Assembly (NCBI RefSeq): GCF_019457945.1
Contig: NZ_JAHZSU010000001.1
Location: forward strand, 701,538-765,537
Source: Ornithinimicrobium laminariae
GTDB taxonomy: Bacteria; Actinomycetota; Actinomycetes; Actinomycetales; Dermatophilaceae
Length of the DNA: 64,000 nt
Direction: 5' to 3'
Shown here: positions 41,097-50,756 of the stretch, in pieces
Layout: each line of letters begins with the position of its first letter
How positions within the stretch are numbered: the stretch's first letter is position 1
The notes under the pieces: generated by a model
Seen by the model: the letters and a program-made list of their open reading frames with translations, nothing else
What the model was told of the DNA's origin: nothing
Databases searched by the model: none
Program-made: the position numbers and the translations under genes

Positions 41097-43496
41097 ATGA
41101 AGACTGCTACCGCGTGGGCTAAGGCGACGTCGCTCCTGGGCGCCTTCCTTGCTATTGCCGTGCTGATGGGGGTGCTGGGAGCAGGGCTTTTGCTGCCAGT
41201 GGTGGGGACTGCAGGCACCGCCGCGACTCAAGGGGTCAAGCTCTTTGAAGAGTTGCCTGGCGACCTTGAGTCCAACCCGCTCGCGCAGCAGTCTCGGATC
41301 GAGACGGCAAGCGGTTCGCTGATTGCCACCCCGGCTGATGAAAACCGCATCGTGGTCTCACTCGAAGATATTGCGCCCGTGATGCGCGATGCCCAGGTGG
41401 CCATCGAGGATGAGCGCTTTTATGAGCACGGCGGCCTTGATCTGCAGGCGTTGGCCCGCGCCTTGGTGAGCAACGCGACTACCGATGACACCCAAGGTGG
41501 CTCAACACTGACCCAGCAGTATGTGAAGTTGTCACTGCAAGAAGAGGCACGAGCCACCGGGGACGCCGAGGCTTTGGCTGCTCTGCAGGCGCGCAGCGGC
41601 ATTGAGGGCTACGTTCGCAAGCTTCGCGAGTTAAAGTATTCGGTCACCCTGGAAGAGCGCCTGACCAAGGACGAGGTCCTTGAGGGCTATCTGAACTTGG
41701 CTTACTACGGCGACCGGACCTATGGAGTGGAAGCCGCTGCCCGGCACTACTTCGGCGTCAAGGCTGCCGACTTGAACCTGCCGCAGTCGGCGACGCTGGC
41801 TGGCATTGTCCGTGCGCCTGGCATCACCGACCCGGCCAACAACCCCGAGGCCTCGCTGGCTCGTCGCAACGTCGTCCTGCAAAAGATGTTTGAGCAGGGA
41901 ATGATCTCCGAAGAGGCCTACGACGAGGCAGTCGATTCAGACTTGAACCTCAAGTTGCGTGACTCGCAGCAGTCTTGTTTGAACTCGCCCTACCCTTACT
42001 TCTGTGACTACGTCACCAAGTGGCTCCTTGAGCAGGACGCGTTGGGCGCAACCGTTGAAGAGCGGCAAAAGCGGCTGAACACGGGCGGTCTCACCATCAC
42101 GACCACCTTGGACCGTGACATGGCGACGCTGATCAACCAGACCACCCAGGACTTCACTCCCATCGGCAACCCCTACCTGCTCGGGTCGGCCGCGGCGATG
42201 ATTGAGCCGGGCACTGGTCACGTGTTGGCCTTTGGCCAGTCCTCTGACTACAGCCTGACCCCGTCCGACGATGGTGTTGAAGCAACGACTGTCAACTGGA
42301 GCGTCGACAAGAAGTACGGCGGTAGCGACGGGTTCGCGATTGGCTCGATCGCTAAGGCCTTCGCACTGGTGACCGCTCTTGATCAGGGCGTCCCGGTCAA
42401 CTCCACCCTGTCTGTCCGCGCTCCGATCACCGGTGACGATGGCCGCAACAAGACGCAGTGGTTCCCGGCTGACTTCCAGGCCGCGTGCACCGTCGGAGTC
42501 GAGGGTTGGACCCCCGGCAACGCTGAGAATGCAAACTTTGACACCCGGATCACGCTGCGCAAGGCGACCGCACTCTCGGTTAACAGCGCGTTCGCACAGT
42601 TGGCTTCTAACGTCGGCACGTGTGACATCCAAGACACCATGACGACGCTGGGGCTCTTGGGCGCCGACGGCGAGGTTTACGGCTTGGAAGAGAACGACTT
42701 CAGCCCGGCACCTAACTTGATCCTGGGCTCGGATGACGCCAGCCCGCTGACGGTCGCCAACGCATACGCAACCATCGCTTCGGGTGGCGTTAAGTGCCCA
42801 GCTATCCCGGTCACCAAGATCGTTGACGCTCAAGGCGAAGAGATCCCGCTAGACGTGCCCGAGTGTGAGCGCGTCATTGACGCTGATGTCGCGGCCGGCG
42901 TTGCCGAGCTCATGCAGGGCGTGACCGACATCTCTGGCTCGGGCTGGCGCGCAGCGCTGGACAGCGGACAGCCGGTAGCCGGTAAGACCGGCACTGACGA
43001 CTTGTCGCTTCAGACCTGGTTCGCTGGCTACACCCCGCAGGTGTCCACCGCGGTGTGGATTGGCTCGCCGGGCACCAGCAAATACTCCGGCACGATGTCC
43101 AACGTCACCATTGGTGACCGTTTCGTCGAAGGCACGCTGTATGGCTCTAAGTTGGCCGCCCCAATGTGGAAGGTGCTGATGACTTCCGCGCTTGAAGGCG
43201 AGCCGATCGAGCAGTTTGAGCAGCCCTCGACCGAAGTCCAGTCGGGTGCCACAGTGATCGTGCCCGACGTTTCGGGCATGTCGTTGTCCAACGCAAAGGC
43301 CGCGCTGGCAGAGGTTGGCCTTTCGGGTGGCACGACGACGGTGGCTTCACCGCAGCCAGATGGCACCGTGCTCTATACCTCCCCCGGTTCTGGGTCGAGC
43401 GCTAGGGCAGGTGAGCCGCTGACCATCTTCATTGCGGGTGATCCGGCCACGGCGCCAGCTGCGCCTGACGAAGGCGACGACGGCGAGGACGGCTAG
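41097..43496 (+). CDS. Class A penicillin-binding protein with PASTA domain
   Basis: 799 aa from ATG 41097; the frame is open back to 40584 but that part is antisense to the DadA-like gene. One N-terminal membrane anchor (LLGAFLAIAVLMGVLGAGLL) precedes a glycosyltransferase 51 domain (EDERFYEHGGLDL, GGSTLTQQYVK, EGYLNLAYYG) and a transpeptidase domain with SIAK (S417-K420), SVN in ALSVNSAFAQL and KTG in VAGKTGTDD. One PASTA domain (VPDVSGMSLSNAKAALAEVG) follows, then an acidic tail. It polymerises and cross-links peptidoglycan outside the membrane. In relatives a whiB gene often lies just upstream; none is present here. Confidence 0.95.
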   Translation: MKTATAWAKATSLLGAFLAIAVLMGVLGAGLLLPVVGTAGTAATQGVKLFEELPGDLESNPLAQQSRIETASGSLIATPADENRIVVSLEDIAPVMRDAQVAIEDERFYEHGGLDLQALARALVSNATTDDTQGGSTLTQQYVKLSLQEEARATGDAEALAALQARSGIEGYVRKLRELKYSVTLEERLTKDEVLEGYLNLAYYGDRTYGVEAAARHYFGVKAADLNLPQSATLAGIVRAPGITDPANNPEASLARRNVVLQKMFEQGMISEEAYDEAVDSDLNLKLRDSQQSCLNSPYPYFCDYVTKWLLEQDALGATVEERQKRLNTGGLTITTTLDRDMATLINQTTQDFTPIGNPYLLGSAAAMIEPGTGHVLAFGQSSDYSLTPSDDGVEATTVNWSVDKKYGGSDGFAIGSIAKAFALVTALDQGVPVNSTLSVRAPITGDDGRNKTQWFPADFQAACTVGVEGWTPGNAENANFDTRITLRKATALSVNSAFAQLASNVGTCDIQDTMTTLGLLGADGEVYGLEENDFSPAPNLILGSDDASPLTVANAYATIASGGVKCPAIPVTKIVDAQGEEIPLDVPECERVIDADVAAGVAELMQGVTDISGSGWRAALDSGQPVAGKTGTDDLSLQTWFAGYTPQVSTAVWIGSPGTSKYSGTMSNVTIGDRFVEGTLYGSKLAAPMWKVLMTSALEGEPIEQFEQPSTEVQSGATVIVPDVSGMSLSNAKAALAEVGLSGGTTTVASPQPDGTVLYTSPGSGSSARAGEPLTIFIAGDPATAPAAPDEGDDGEDG

Positions 43497-43513
43497 CGAT
43501 CTTCACAACCGCA

Positions 43514-43552
43514 AAGAGCGGGGCTGACCAGTTGATGGTCAGCCCCGCTCTT
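43514..43552. terminator. Bidirectional intrinsic terminator
   Basis: 17-bp perfect stem AAGAGCGGGGCTGACCA / TGGTCAGCCCCGCTCTT with a 5-base loop, between the convergent PBP and GatB/YqeY genes. It is A-rich on the left and T-rich on the right flank, so it works in both directions. Confidence 0.85.
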
Positions 43553-43584
43553 CTTATGCCCCGTGGAGCGATGTGATGTCGCGT

Positions 43585-44052
43585 TTAAGCCTGCAGCGCC
43601 TTGCGGACCGCGGCGGCGACTCGGCCGCCGTCAGCTCTGCCTGCCACCTGAGGCTGCACAACCTTCATCACGGCACCCATCTGGGCCATCCCGGTCGCGC
43701 CCGTCTCAGCAACGGCAGCCTTGGCCATCTCCTCCAGCGCAGCGTCATCGAGTTGGGCCGGCAGGTAGGCCTCGAGGATCTCCAACTCAGCCTCTTCGAC
43801 CGAGGCCAACTCCGGTCGGTTGGCGTCGTGATAGGCCGCCGCTGACTCTTTGCGCTTCTTGGCTTCCTTGGCGATCACCTTGAGCACATCGTCATCGGTG
43901 AGATCAACGTGCTCTTTGCCAGCAACCTCGGCGTTAGTGACGGCGGTCAATGCCATCCGCAGCGTCCCGGAGCGCACCTTGTCCTTGGCGCGCATGGAGT
44001 CGTGGAGGTCGCTCTGCAGAGTGCCCTTAAGTGAAGAAGTCGAATCGGTCAT
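43585..44052 (-). CDS. GatB/YqeY domain protein
   Basis: 155 aa, all-helical. The start LKGTLQSDLHDSMRAKDKVR and the C-terminal GATGMAQMGAVMKVVQPQVA with a Gly-rich end (AGRADGGRVAAAV) are the YqeY signature, the same fold as the tail domain of GatB. In GatB this domain contacts tRNA; the free YqeY protein has no proven role. It is divergent from the metallophosphoesterase gene. Confidence 0.92.
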   Translation of the reverse strand: MTDSTSSLKGTLQSDLHDSMRAKDKVRSGTLRMALTAVTNAEVAGKEHVDLTDDDVLKVIAKEAKKRKESAAAYHDANRPELASVEEAELEILEAYLPAQLDDAALEEMAKAAVAETGATGMAQMGAVMKVVQPQVAGRADGGRVAAAVRKALQA

Positions 44053-44109
44053 ACCCCCAGTATCTCACCGCTTTGCTCACACCTGGCTTGGTTTTGGCAT
44101 GATCGGGGT

Positions 44110-45102
44110 ATGTCGTCACTACCCCGCCTCGCTGCTGTGGCCGCCGGAGTGGGCGTGGGCGCGTTCGCCTACAGCACTCTGGTCGAGCCAAGAGCTTTTG
44201 CTTTGCGCAGATTTGCTGCCGCAGTGCTCCCACCCGGATCGCCAGAGATTCGTGTTTTGCATGTCAGCGACCTGCACCTTGCACCTGGTCAGGAGTACCG
44301 AGCGCAGTGGCTGCGTGGCCTGGACGTGTTGGAGCCAGACCTGGTGATCAGCACCGGGGACAATCTGTCGCACATGGAGGCGGTGCCGCTAGCGCTGGAG
44401 GCCTATGGCCCGTTGCTGGATCGGCCGGGGATGTTTGTGTTGGGCTCCAACGACTACTTCCCGCCCACGTTGAAAAACCCACTGCGCTATTTTAACGATT
44501 CGCATAGCCGTGGCGAGCAGATGACAGACCTGCGGTTGCCGACCCAAGACTTGATTGACGGTTTCGTGGGCGCTGGCTGGTCTGACCTGACAAACGCGCG
44601 AGGCCGCACCCGCCTGCGCGGCCTCGACTTTGAGTTCGTCGGGGTCGATGACCCGCACTTGGGCTATGACCGTTATGCCGAGGTGGCTGGCCCAGCCGAT
44701 CCGTTTGCGGCGCTGACTATCGGGGTGACCCACGCGCCATACACGCGCGTTTTGGACGCCATGAGCCGCGATGGGGCTGATCTGTTGATCGCTGGGCACA
44801 CGCATGGCGGACAGGTGTGCTTGCCGTTCTATGGGGCGCTCGTGACTAACTGCGACCTGGACCGGACTCGCGCCAAGGGCCTGTCTCGATGGTGGCCCGG
44901 TGCAGGCCGCACACCCAGCGAGTTTGCGCCAGAAGATGCCGCCTACCTACATGTCTCGGCTGGCCTGGGCGCCGGTCGCCTATCCCCCATGCGTTTGGCC
45001 TGCCGTCCGGAGGCCACACTGCTGACCCTCATGCCCCGCGAGCGGCCCAAATTGGGCAACGAGCGTGCCCTCAACGGGCAAACCGAGCAGAGCGCCCGCT
45101 GA
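44110..45102 (+). CDS. Membrane-anchored metallophosphoesterase (YkuE-like)
   Basis: 330 aa. An N-terminal hydrophobic segment (LAAVAAGVGVGAFAYSTLV) anchors or exports the protein. Phosphoesterase motifs: VLHVSDLHLAPG (D-x-H), VISTGDNLSH (GD), GSNDYF in the GNHD position (Asn and Asp kept, His replaced by Tyr), ITHAPYTR and LIAGHTHGGQVCLP (GH-x-H). This order matches YkuE/calcineurin-like phosphatases that act on lipid or UDP-sugar substrates. The substrate is unknown. Confidence 0.87.
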   Translation: MSSLPRLAAVAAGVGVGAFAYSTLVEPRAFALRRFAAAVLPPGSPEIRVLHVSDLHLAPGQEYRAQWLRGLDVLEPDLVISTGDNLSHMEAVPLALEAYGPLLDRPGMFVLGSNDYFPPTLKNPLRYFNDSHSRGEQMTDLRLPTQDLIDGFVGAGWSDLTNARGRTRLRGLDFEFVGVDDPHLGYDRYAEVAGPADPFAALTIGVTHAPYTRVLDAMSRDGADLLIAGHTHGGQVCLPFYGALVTNCDLDRTRAKGLSRWWPGAGRTPSEFAPEDAAYLHVSAGLGAGRLSPMRLACRPEATLLTLMPRERPKLGNERALNGQTEQSAR

Positions 45103-45218
45103 CTTCGCGCTTTGGTAAGGCCAAAAGTCGACAACCAAGACAGGGCAGCCGATTCGGTGCAACCGGCGTTCTTGGGATATCGTGGCGGACGCTGCGCGCC
45201 TGTTGAGGGCGCGTGCCA

Positions 45219-45293
<75 letters not shown>

Positions 45294-45299
45294 AGTTTT

Positions 45300-45335
45300 G
45301 CCCTGGTGAGAGAGTTTCTCTCGCCAGGGCTTTTT
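45300..45335 (+). terminator. Intrinsic terminator after tRNA-Pro
   Basis: A 14-bp stem with one G-U wobble (GCCCTGGTGAGAGA at 45300-45313, TCTCTCGCCAGGGC at 45317-45330) is followed by TTTTTG. Confidence 0.85.
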
Positions 45336-45427
45336 GTGTCTCAGGCTCCCGCAAGACCTACATCCAGGAGCAACTCAGCGCATTCCCATATTCTTAAGGC
45401 TCTAGCCACTCAGCGCATGGAGGTGAC

Positions 45428-46687
45428 ATGCCACCTACAACGCTCGCGATCCTGCTCGTGGGATTGCTGCTGCTCATTTCCGTGGCGGCCGCCCGGCTCT
45501 CTGAGGGCCTTAAAGTCCCGGCCCTGCTGTTGTTTCTCGGCCTTGGCATGCTGGTCGGCTCCGAGGGCCCAGGCGGTGTCGCGTTCGACTCCCCCGTCTT
45601 AGCCCAAGCCATCGGGACGGTCGCGCTCGTCCTCATCCTCTTCAGCGGCGGACTCGACACGGAATGGTCAACGGTCCGCCCGGTGCTAGCGCCCGGCCTG
45701 GTGCTGTCGACCGTCGGCGTGCTGATCACCACCTTGATCGTCGGCACGACCGCGTGGTGGCTGCTTGCCTCGTTCACGGAGTTCAGCCTGGGCCAAGACG
45801 GCCTGAGTTGGCCAGAAGGCTTGCTGCTCGGGGCCATCGTGGCTTCCACGGACGCCGCCGCAATCTTCACGCTCTTTCGCGGCGGTGGTCCATTGCCCCG
45901 CCCGCGCATACGCGCTCTCATCGAGCTCGAATCGGGCACTAACGACCCGATGGCAGTCATCCTGACCACGACGCTGCTCGGCTTGATCACTTTCCAAGCA
46001 GCCGGGCCTGGCGCAGCGCTCTTTGGGTTGGCCACCGGTTTGCTGCTGGGTGTCGGCGTGGGGTGGGCGGTCGGCGTGGTTGGCGCGCTGGCAATTGACC
46101 GGGTCAGACTTGGCGCCTCCGGCCTTTACCCCGTGCTTGCCCTTGCCTTCGGCTTGTCCGCCTATGGCTTGGCTGAGTTGGTGACCGGCAATGGCTTCTT
46201 GGCGGTCTACGTCTGCGGTCTCTTGATAGGCAACCGGGTCACAGCGGGCAGAACCGTGATCATCCAGTCCAACGATGCCCTGGCGTGGCTTGCGCAGATC
46301 GCGATGTTCTTGACAATGGGGTTGCTGATTTTCCCTTCGGATCTGATTGACGTGGCGCCAGTTGGCATTGCTGTTGCTGCCGTATTGATGTTCGTCGCCC
46401 GACCCGCCAGCGCTTTCCTTTGTTTGGCTCCCTTCGGCTTCGACCGCAAAGAAATGGGGTATGTCTCGTGGGCAGGCCTCAAGGGCGCAGTGCCTATTGT
46501 GCTGGCTACTTTTCCGGCCACCGTCGGTGTTGCCGCAGCGAGCGATCTCTTTAGTGTTGTCTTTTTTGTTGTTGTTGCCTCGGTCTTGCTTCAAGGATGG
46601 ACCCAAATCCCGGTGGCTCGACGCCTCGGCGTGCTCAACGGCAGCGGAGGGACCAGCGGAAATAGCCCAGCGGCCGCAAAAGATTAG
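45428..46687 (+). CDS. Cation:proton antiporter (CPA1, NhaP-type)
   Basis: 419 aa, about 12 hydrophobic segments. The CPA core motif LESGTNDPMAVIL (Asn-Asp pair for cation and proton binding) follows IVASTDAAAIFTLF. The family exchanges K+ or Na+ for H+ across the cytoplasmic membrane. There is no C-terminal TrkA domain, so it is shorter than the KhtU/NhaP2-like forms with regulatory tails. The GTG/ATG start at 45428 follows GGAGGTGAC, a good ribosome-binding site. Confidence 0.88.
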   Translation: MPPTTLAILLVGLLLLISVAAARLSEGLKVPALLLFLGLGMLVGSEGPGGVAFDSPVLAQAIGTVALVLILFSGGLDTEWSTVRPVLAPGLVLSTVGVLITTLIVGTTAWWLLASFTEFSLGQDGLSWPEGLLLGAIVASTDAAAIFTLFRGGGPLPRPRIRALIELESGTNDPMAVILTTTLLGLITFQAAGPGAALFGLATGLLLGVGVGWAVGVVGALAIDRVRLGASGLYPVLALAFGLSAYGLAELVTGNGFLAVYVCGLLIGNRVTAGRTVIIQSNDALAWLAQIAMFLTMGLLIFPSDLIDVAPVGIAVAAVLMFVARPASAFLCLAPFGFDRKEMGYVSWAGLKGAVPIVLATFPATVGVAAASDLFSVVFFVVVASVLLQGWTQIPVARRLGVLNGSGGTSGNSPAAAKD

Positions 46688-46780
46688 GTCACAGTTTGGC
46701 TTCGGTTGCCCCCGGTGGTGAATTTCTTGCCGGGCAATGACATCTAATCGGTGACGGGCAATTGAAATGAGGTGCAGGAT

Positions 46781-47575
46781 ATGCGCAGACAAATACTAGG
46801 TATGGGGGCGCTCTCGGTCCGCCGTGTGAGCCTGCAACGGCGCGAGGTCGTCAAAGGTGTGCTCATTTTGGGCGCGACCTTGGGCGGCGTCGTTGACGAC
46901 GGCAATAGCTTCCCGGAGCCCGAACCTGAGCCTGAGCCCGAACCGTCCCCTGAACCCGAGCCGGAGCCTGAGCCCGTGCAGACAGTCTTCCGTCGCGGAG
47001 ATTCCGGCGATGCGGTCGGCAGCATTCAGCAAAGACTGGCTGCGAGTGGCTATTGGTGCGGAGCCCAAGACAACTTCTATGGCCACCTCACCGAGCAGGC
47101 CGTCTTTGCCATCCAAAAGGCAAATGGCCTCTACCGCGATGGTGTTGTGGGGCCAAACGTCAACGCAGCGCTAGACAGCGGCTATCGACACCCGCCGGCT
47201 TCCAACGGCGACTACATCGAGGTCAACAAGGCCCGGCAACTTCTGCTTGTGGTGCGCGGTGGCGCAACCAGCATGACGTTCAACACCTCAACTGCCAACG
47301 GCGAGCCATATGAGTTCGAGGGCCGCGATTACACCGCCCGCACGCCCACCGGCGACTTCAACGTTTGGCACACCTACTCATCGGGCTGGCAAGACGGCGA
47401 GCTCGGCGAGATGTATCGGCCGATGTACTACTCCGGCAACTACGCCATCCACGGTTCGGCGTTCATCCCGCCATATCCGGCCTCGCACGGCTGTTCGCGC
47501 TTGTCGTCCGCGGCCATGGACATGTTCTGGAACGAAGGCATCATGTCGATGGGCACCCGCGTCCTCGTCGTCTGA
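46781..47575 (+). CDS. L,D-transpeptidase with peptidoglycan-binding domain
   Basis: 264 aa from ATG 46781 (GAGG at 46769-46772, eight bases upstream). A basic N-terminus and one hydrophobic segment (VVKGVLILGATLGGVV) export it; a Pro-Glu repeat of about 22 residues forms a rigid spacer. A PG_binding_1 domain (GDAVGSIQQRLAASGYWCGA ... VVGPNVNAAL) and a YkuD domain with IHGSAFIPPYPASHGCSRLS (catalytic Cys) follow. L,D-transpeptidases make 3-3 cross-links in peptidoglycan or attach proteins to it. An ErfK-like role in the cell wall fits with the nearby PBP. Confidence 0.88.
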   Translation: MRRQILGMGALSVRRVSLQRREVVKGVLILGATLGGVVDDGNSFPEPEPEPEPEPSPEPEPEPEPVQTVFRRGDSGDAVGSIQQRLAASGYWCGAQDNFYGHLTEQAVFAIQKANGLYRDGVVGPNVNAALDSGYRHPPASNGDYIEVNKARQLLLVVRGGATSMTFNTSTANGEPYEFEGRDYTARTPTGDFNVWHTYSSGWQDGELGEMYRPMYYSGNYAIHGSAFIPPYPASHGCSRLSSAAMDMFWNEGIMSMGTRVLVV

Positions 47576-47582
47576 CCTATGT

Positions 47583-47637
47583 GCCTTTTCATTCGGTGTG
47601 TGACCAGTTATTCGGTACACACACCGGATGAAAAGGC
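47583..47637. terminator. Bidirectional terminator with long stem
   Basis: GCCTTTTCATTCGGTGTGTG (47583-47602) pairs with CACACACCGGATGAAAAGGC (47618-47637): 20 bp with one G-U wobble and a 15-base loop. It lies between the convergent L,D-transpeptidase and ABC genes, and CTTTT/AAAAG near the base provides a T-run on both strands. Confidence 0.75.
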
Positions 47638-47649
47638 GCGTCAGGATGG

Positions 47650-48501
47650 CTATTCGCCGAGCGGGTTGAGGATGCGGTCGAGGAACTGGCGAGTCCGGCG
47701 ATGCCGCGGATTGCTAAACATCTGCGACGGGGTCGAAGCCTCCAGGACAACGCCGCCATCCATAAAGACAACCTGATCAGCCACGGCGCGGGCAAAGGTC
47801 ACCTCATGCGTAACGACAACCATCGTCCAGCCCTCATCGGCCAATTCCTTCATGACAGCCAAGACATCGCCGACCAACTCTGGATCGAGCGCTGAGGTTG
47901 GCTCATCAAAGAGCAAGACATCCGGCTTGAGCGCGAGCGCCCGAACGATGCCTACGCGCTGCTGCTGACCGCCAGAGAGCTGGAAGGGATAAACGTCGCG
48001 CTTATCCGCCAACCCAACGCGAGCCAATAGCGCCTCAGCCTCAGCGATCGCCTGTGCCTTTGGCGTCTTTTGCACATGGATCGGCCCCTCGGTGACATTC
48101 TCGAGGACCGTCCGGTGCGGAAACAGGTTGTGCTGCTGGAAGACCATGGCTGACTGATCCCGCAGCAAAGCGCGTTCAGGCTTTTTTTGCGACTTGCTGA
48201 AGTCAAAACTCGGCCCGCCGGTGAAAGTGATCGTCCCGCCGTCGGGGCTTTCCAGGCTATTCAGCGAGCGCAGCACTGTGGTCTTGCCTGAGCCACTGGG
48301 GCCCATCAACACCGAGACCTGGCCCTTACGCACCGTCAGGTCAATCGACTTCAAGACCTGCAGGTCACCAAAACTCTTGCTTAACCCTTTGACGTCAAAG
48401 AGCACGTCACCTTGGTTCATGTCGCTGCGTTTCATCGCGCCAGGCTGCGACTGAGAGCCAAAGTTTCCCCCGGCCCCGGAGTTGGCATCATTTCGAGACA
48501 T
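47650..48501 (-). CDS. Amino acid ABC transporter ATP-binding protein
   Basis: 283 aa from ATG 48501, overlapping the permease gene stop by 14 bases; upstream in-frame codons lie in the permease gene. Walker [13 protein letters not shown], signature [14 protein letters not shown] and Walker [14 protein letters not shown] are canonical for the polar amino acid (PAAT) type, GlnQ-like. A 30-residue N-terminal extension ([19 protein letters not shown]) is unusual; a later start at [10 protein letters not shown] is possible. Works with the permease and binding protein of the same operon. Confidence 0.9.
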   Translation of the reverse strand: MSRNDANSGAGGNFGSQSQPGAMKRSDMNQGDVLFDVKGLSKSFGDLQVLKSIDLTVRKGQVSVLMGPSGSGKTTVLRSLNSLESPDGGTITFTGGPSFDFSKSQKKPERALLRDQSAMVFQQHNLFPHRTVLENVTEGPIHVQKTPKAQAIAEAEALLARVGLADKRDVYPFQLSGGQQQRVGIVRALALKPDVLLFDEPTSALDPELVGDVLAVMKELADEGWTMVVVTHEVTFARAVADQVVFMDGGVVLEASTPSQMFSNPRHRRTRQFLDRILNPLGE

Positions 48502-49153
48502 AGCGATCCAGCCTTTCTTCCAACATCGACTGGCCAAACGCCAGGAACGTGCTGATCACCCAGTAGACCAGGGCGGCCTCGATATAGAGCAGCATGAACT
48601 CTTGGCTAAAGGCCGCGATCTCTTGGGACACCCGGAAGGTCTCGGTCACCAAAATCAACGATGCCAGAGACGAGTCCTTCACCAACGAGATAAACGTGTT
48701 GGACAGCGGTGGCACTGAGACCCTGGCAGCCTGCGGCAGGATGACCCGCCCCAGTTGCTGGGTTTGTGACATACCAATGGTGTAGCCGGCTTCCCATTGG
48801 CCCCGCGGGACGGACAAGATCGCCGCTCGGATCACTTCGGCGGCATAACCGCCGACATTGAGCGAAAACGCGATGATGGCGCTCGGCCACGGATCCAACG
48901 TAATCCCTACGGACGGCATGCCGTAGAAGATCACGAACAACTGCACCAACAGCGGAGTGCCTCGAATGATCGAGATGTAGATCCGCGCCAGCGCCGAGAG
49001 CACCTTGCTCTTGGACAGCCGCATCAGCGCCACTATCAGCGCGATGATCAGGCCAAGAGAAAACGAAATCAGCGCCAGCGGGATGGTGCCTTTGATCGCT
49101 CCCTCGACAATCGGCCAGAGGGAGTCCAGGAACAGTTGCGCGTTATCGCTCAC
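48488..49153 (-). CDS. Amino acid ABC transporter permease
   Basis: 221 aa with about five membrane helices. The HisM-type EAA loop reads [20 protein letters not shown], followed by [20 protein letters not shown], as in polar amino acid permeases. It sits between the binding-protein gene and the ATPase gene, reading minus; only one permease gene is present, so the channel is probably a homodimer. Confidence 0.92.
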   Translation of the reverse strand: MSDNAQLFLDSLWPIVEGAIKGTIPLALISFSLGLIIALIVALMRLSKSKVLSALARIYISIIRGTPLLVQLFVIFYGMPSVGITLDPWPSAIIAFSLNVGGYAAEVIRAAILSVPRGQWEAGYTIGMSQTQQLGRVILPQAARVSVPPLSNTFISLVKDSSLASLILVTETFRVSQEIAAFSQEFMLLYIEAALVYWVISTFLAFGQSMLEERLDRYVSK

Positions 49154-49162
49154 GTGTGGCTC

Positions 49163-49978
49163 TTACTGCGAGACGTCTTGGCCGAAGTACTTCTCGCCCA
49201 ACTCAGCCAAGGTGCCGTCTTCCTGCATTTCGGTGAGGGTCTCGTTGAAGGCTTCGTTCAACGAGACCTTGTCCTTGGTGAACACGAACGCGTTGAGCGA
49301 CTCTTCGTCAGTCTCGGCGCCAATCTTGATGCCGGCGTCCGGGTTGGTGGTCTCGTAGTCCAAGAAGGTCAACTTGTCGTTGACGGTGGCGTCGACGCGG
49401 CCCTGCTCCAACAGCGTGATCGCTTGGGCCCAACCCTCAACAGCCTCAACGTTGGCTCCGTTGTCGTCTGCGACAGTGAACCAGTTGCTGGTCAGCGACT
49501 GAGCGGTGGTCTTGCCGTCCAAGTCGGCCAGGCTGGTGATGTCGCTGTTGTCCTCGGCGACCACCACAACACCCGGGGATACGGTGTAGGGCTCGCTCAT
49601 CAGGTAGGACTCTTCGCGCTGGTCGTTGATCGAGATCTGGTTGGCGATCACGTCAAAGCGGTTGGCTTCCAGACCCGCGAAGATGCCATCGAACTGGGTC
49701 TCCTCAAACTCGACCTCGAGGCCCAAACGGTCAGCGACCTCGGTGACCACGTCGACGTCATAGCCGGTCAGGTCGCCAGCGCCACCCTCGTGATAGGTGA
49801 ACGGGCGGTAGGTGCCCTCGGTGGCCACGACGAGCGTGCCGTCGGAGATCGTGCCGTATTCGCCCGCTGCAGTCGAGCCTGCAGCGTCGCTGCCCGAGTC
49901 GGAGTCAGAGCCGCCGCAGGCAGCCAGTGTGAAAGCGGCAGTAAGGGCGGAGACACCGAGGATGAGCTTGCGAGACAT
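49163..49978 (-). CDS. Amino acid ABC transporter substrate-binding lipoprotein
   Basis: 271 aa from ATG 49978, with GAAAGG upstream; the longer frame to 50056 has no signal peptide. The signal peptide ends in lipobox LAAC (Cys about 21), then a Ser/Asp/Gly linker. The periplasmic-binding-protein family 3 fold starts with GTLVVATEGTYRPFTYHE and contains YDVDVVTEVADRLGLEVEFE and FDGIFAGLEANRFDVIANQI. These strands match cystine/polar amino acid receptors (TcyA/FliY type); cystine is a likely but unproven ligand. First gene of the operon. Confidence 0.92.
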   Translation of the reverse strand: MSRKLILGVSALTAAFTLAACGGSDSDSGSDAAGSTAAGEYGTISDGTLVVATEGTYRPFTYHEGGAGDLTGYDVDVVTEVADRLGLEVEFEETQFDGIFAGLEANRFDVIANQISINDQREESYLMSEPYTVSPGVVVVAEDNSDITSLADLDGKTTAQSLTSNWFTVADDNGANVEAVEGWAQAITLLEQGRVDATVNDKLTFLDYETTNPDAGIKIGAETDEESLNAFVFTKDKVSLNEAFNETLTEMQEDGTLAELGEKYFGQDVSQ

Positions 49979-50150
49979 AAAAGATGGCCTTTCGAAGACG
50001 TGCCGGGCAAGGCTGCCCGACAAAGATGCGAAGTGATTCAAACACGCCAACCCCAAACAAGACCAAACCTATTCCAGTAGATCTAGTTATGTTTTGTCGG
50101 TGACCTAAACACGCTGACGCCAGACTGCATGACGGTGACAGAATCCACGC

Positions 50151-50750
50151 ATGCGATCAGCGATCTGGCACCCCTATGTGCCGACTCTGCGCTGCACCGA
50201 CCAACTGCCTCAACCGCCCCGCCGCATCCTGATTGAGGGTTCACCTGGCGGCGGCAAGTCGACACTGGCTCGGGCCATCGCCAGGGCACTGCAGATCCGG
50301 TACGTCGAGATGGACGCCTTGGCGCACGGGCCCAAGTGGACCATGCGGCCCAGTTTTCAAGCGGATGTTGCCGAGTTAGCCAGCAAATCCAGCTGGGTCA
50401 CCGAGTGGCAGTTTGACCAGGTCAGAGACATCTTGACCGCGGGGGCCGACCTCATGGTGTGGCTTGATCTGCCCCGGTCAACCGTCATGCGCCAACTGGG
50501 CGTGCGCACCCTCTCACGCCAGATTCGCCGCACCGAGCTCGAGGCTGGAAACACCGAGCCACCCCTGCACACGGTCTTGACCGAGCCCAACCACATGCTG
50601 CGCTGGGCATGGCGCATCCATCACCAGCCCGCCCTGCGGATGGCCGCTCTAAGCGTCGAACGCCCGACACTTCCCATCGTGCGACTCACCAGCAACGCGG
50701 ACAAGCGCGAGTGGTTGGCAAAATTGGCTCAGAACCCCCGTCATGATTGA
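50151..50750 (+). CDS. Small P-loop kinase-like protein (topology modulation / FlaR type)
   Basis: 199 aa. Walker A EGSPGGGKSTLARAI (near residue 29), then IRYVEMDALAHGPKW with the Asp/Met pattern of nucleotide and shikimate-kinase-like enzymes, WVTEWQFDQVR, and MVWLDLPRSTVMRQL at the end of the core. Such proteins are annotated as adenylate kinase relatives or DNA topology modulators, and the true substrate is unknown. The N-terminus before the P-loop is about 25 residues. Two later Met codons are possible starts, but the chosen ATG gives full family length. Confidence 0.78.
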   Translation: MRSAIWHPYVPTLRCTDQLPQPPRRILIEGSPGGGKSTLARAIARALQIRYVEMDALAHGPKWTMRPSFQADVAELASKSSWVTEWQFDQVRDILTAGADLMVWLDLPRSTVMRQLGVRTLSRQIRRTELEAGNTEPPLHTVLTEPNHMLRWAWRIHHQPALRMAALSVERPTLPIVRLTSNADKREWLAKLAQNPRHD

Positions 50751-50756
50751 GATGTG

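Noticed and set aside
45686..46792. 368-codon minus-strand frame opposite the cation antiporter
   Set aside because: Antisense shadow; the plus-strand gene has clear motifs and a ribosome-binding site.
48797..50080. 427-codon plus-strand frame opposite the amino acid ABC genes
   Set aside because: Antisense shadow of the permease and binding-protein genes.
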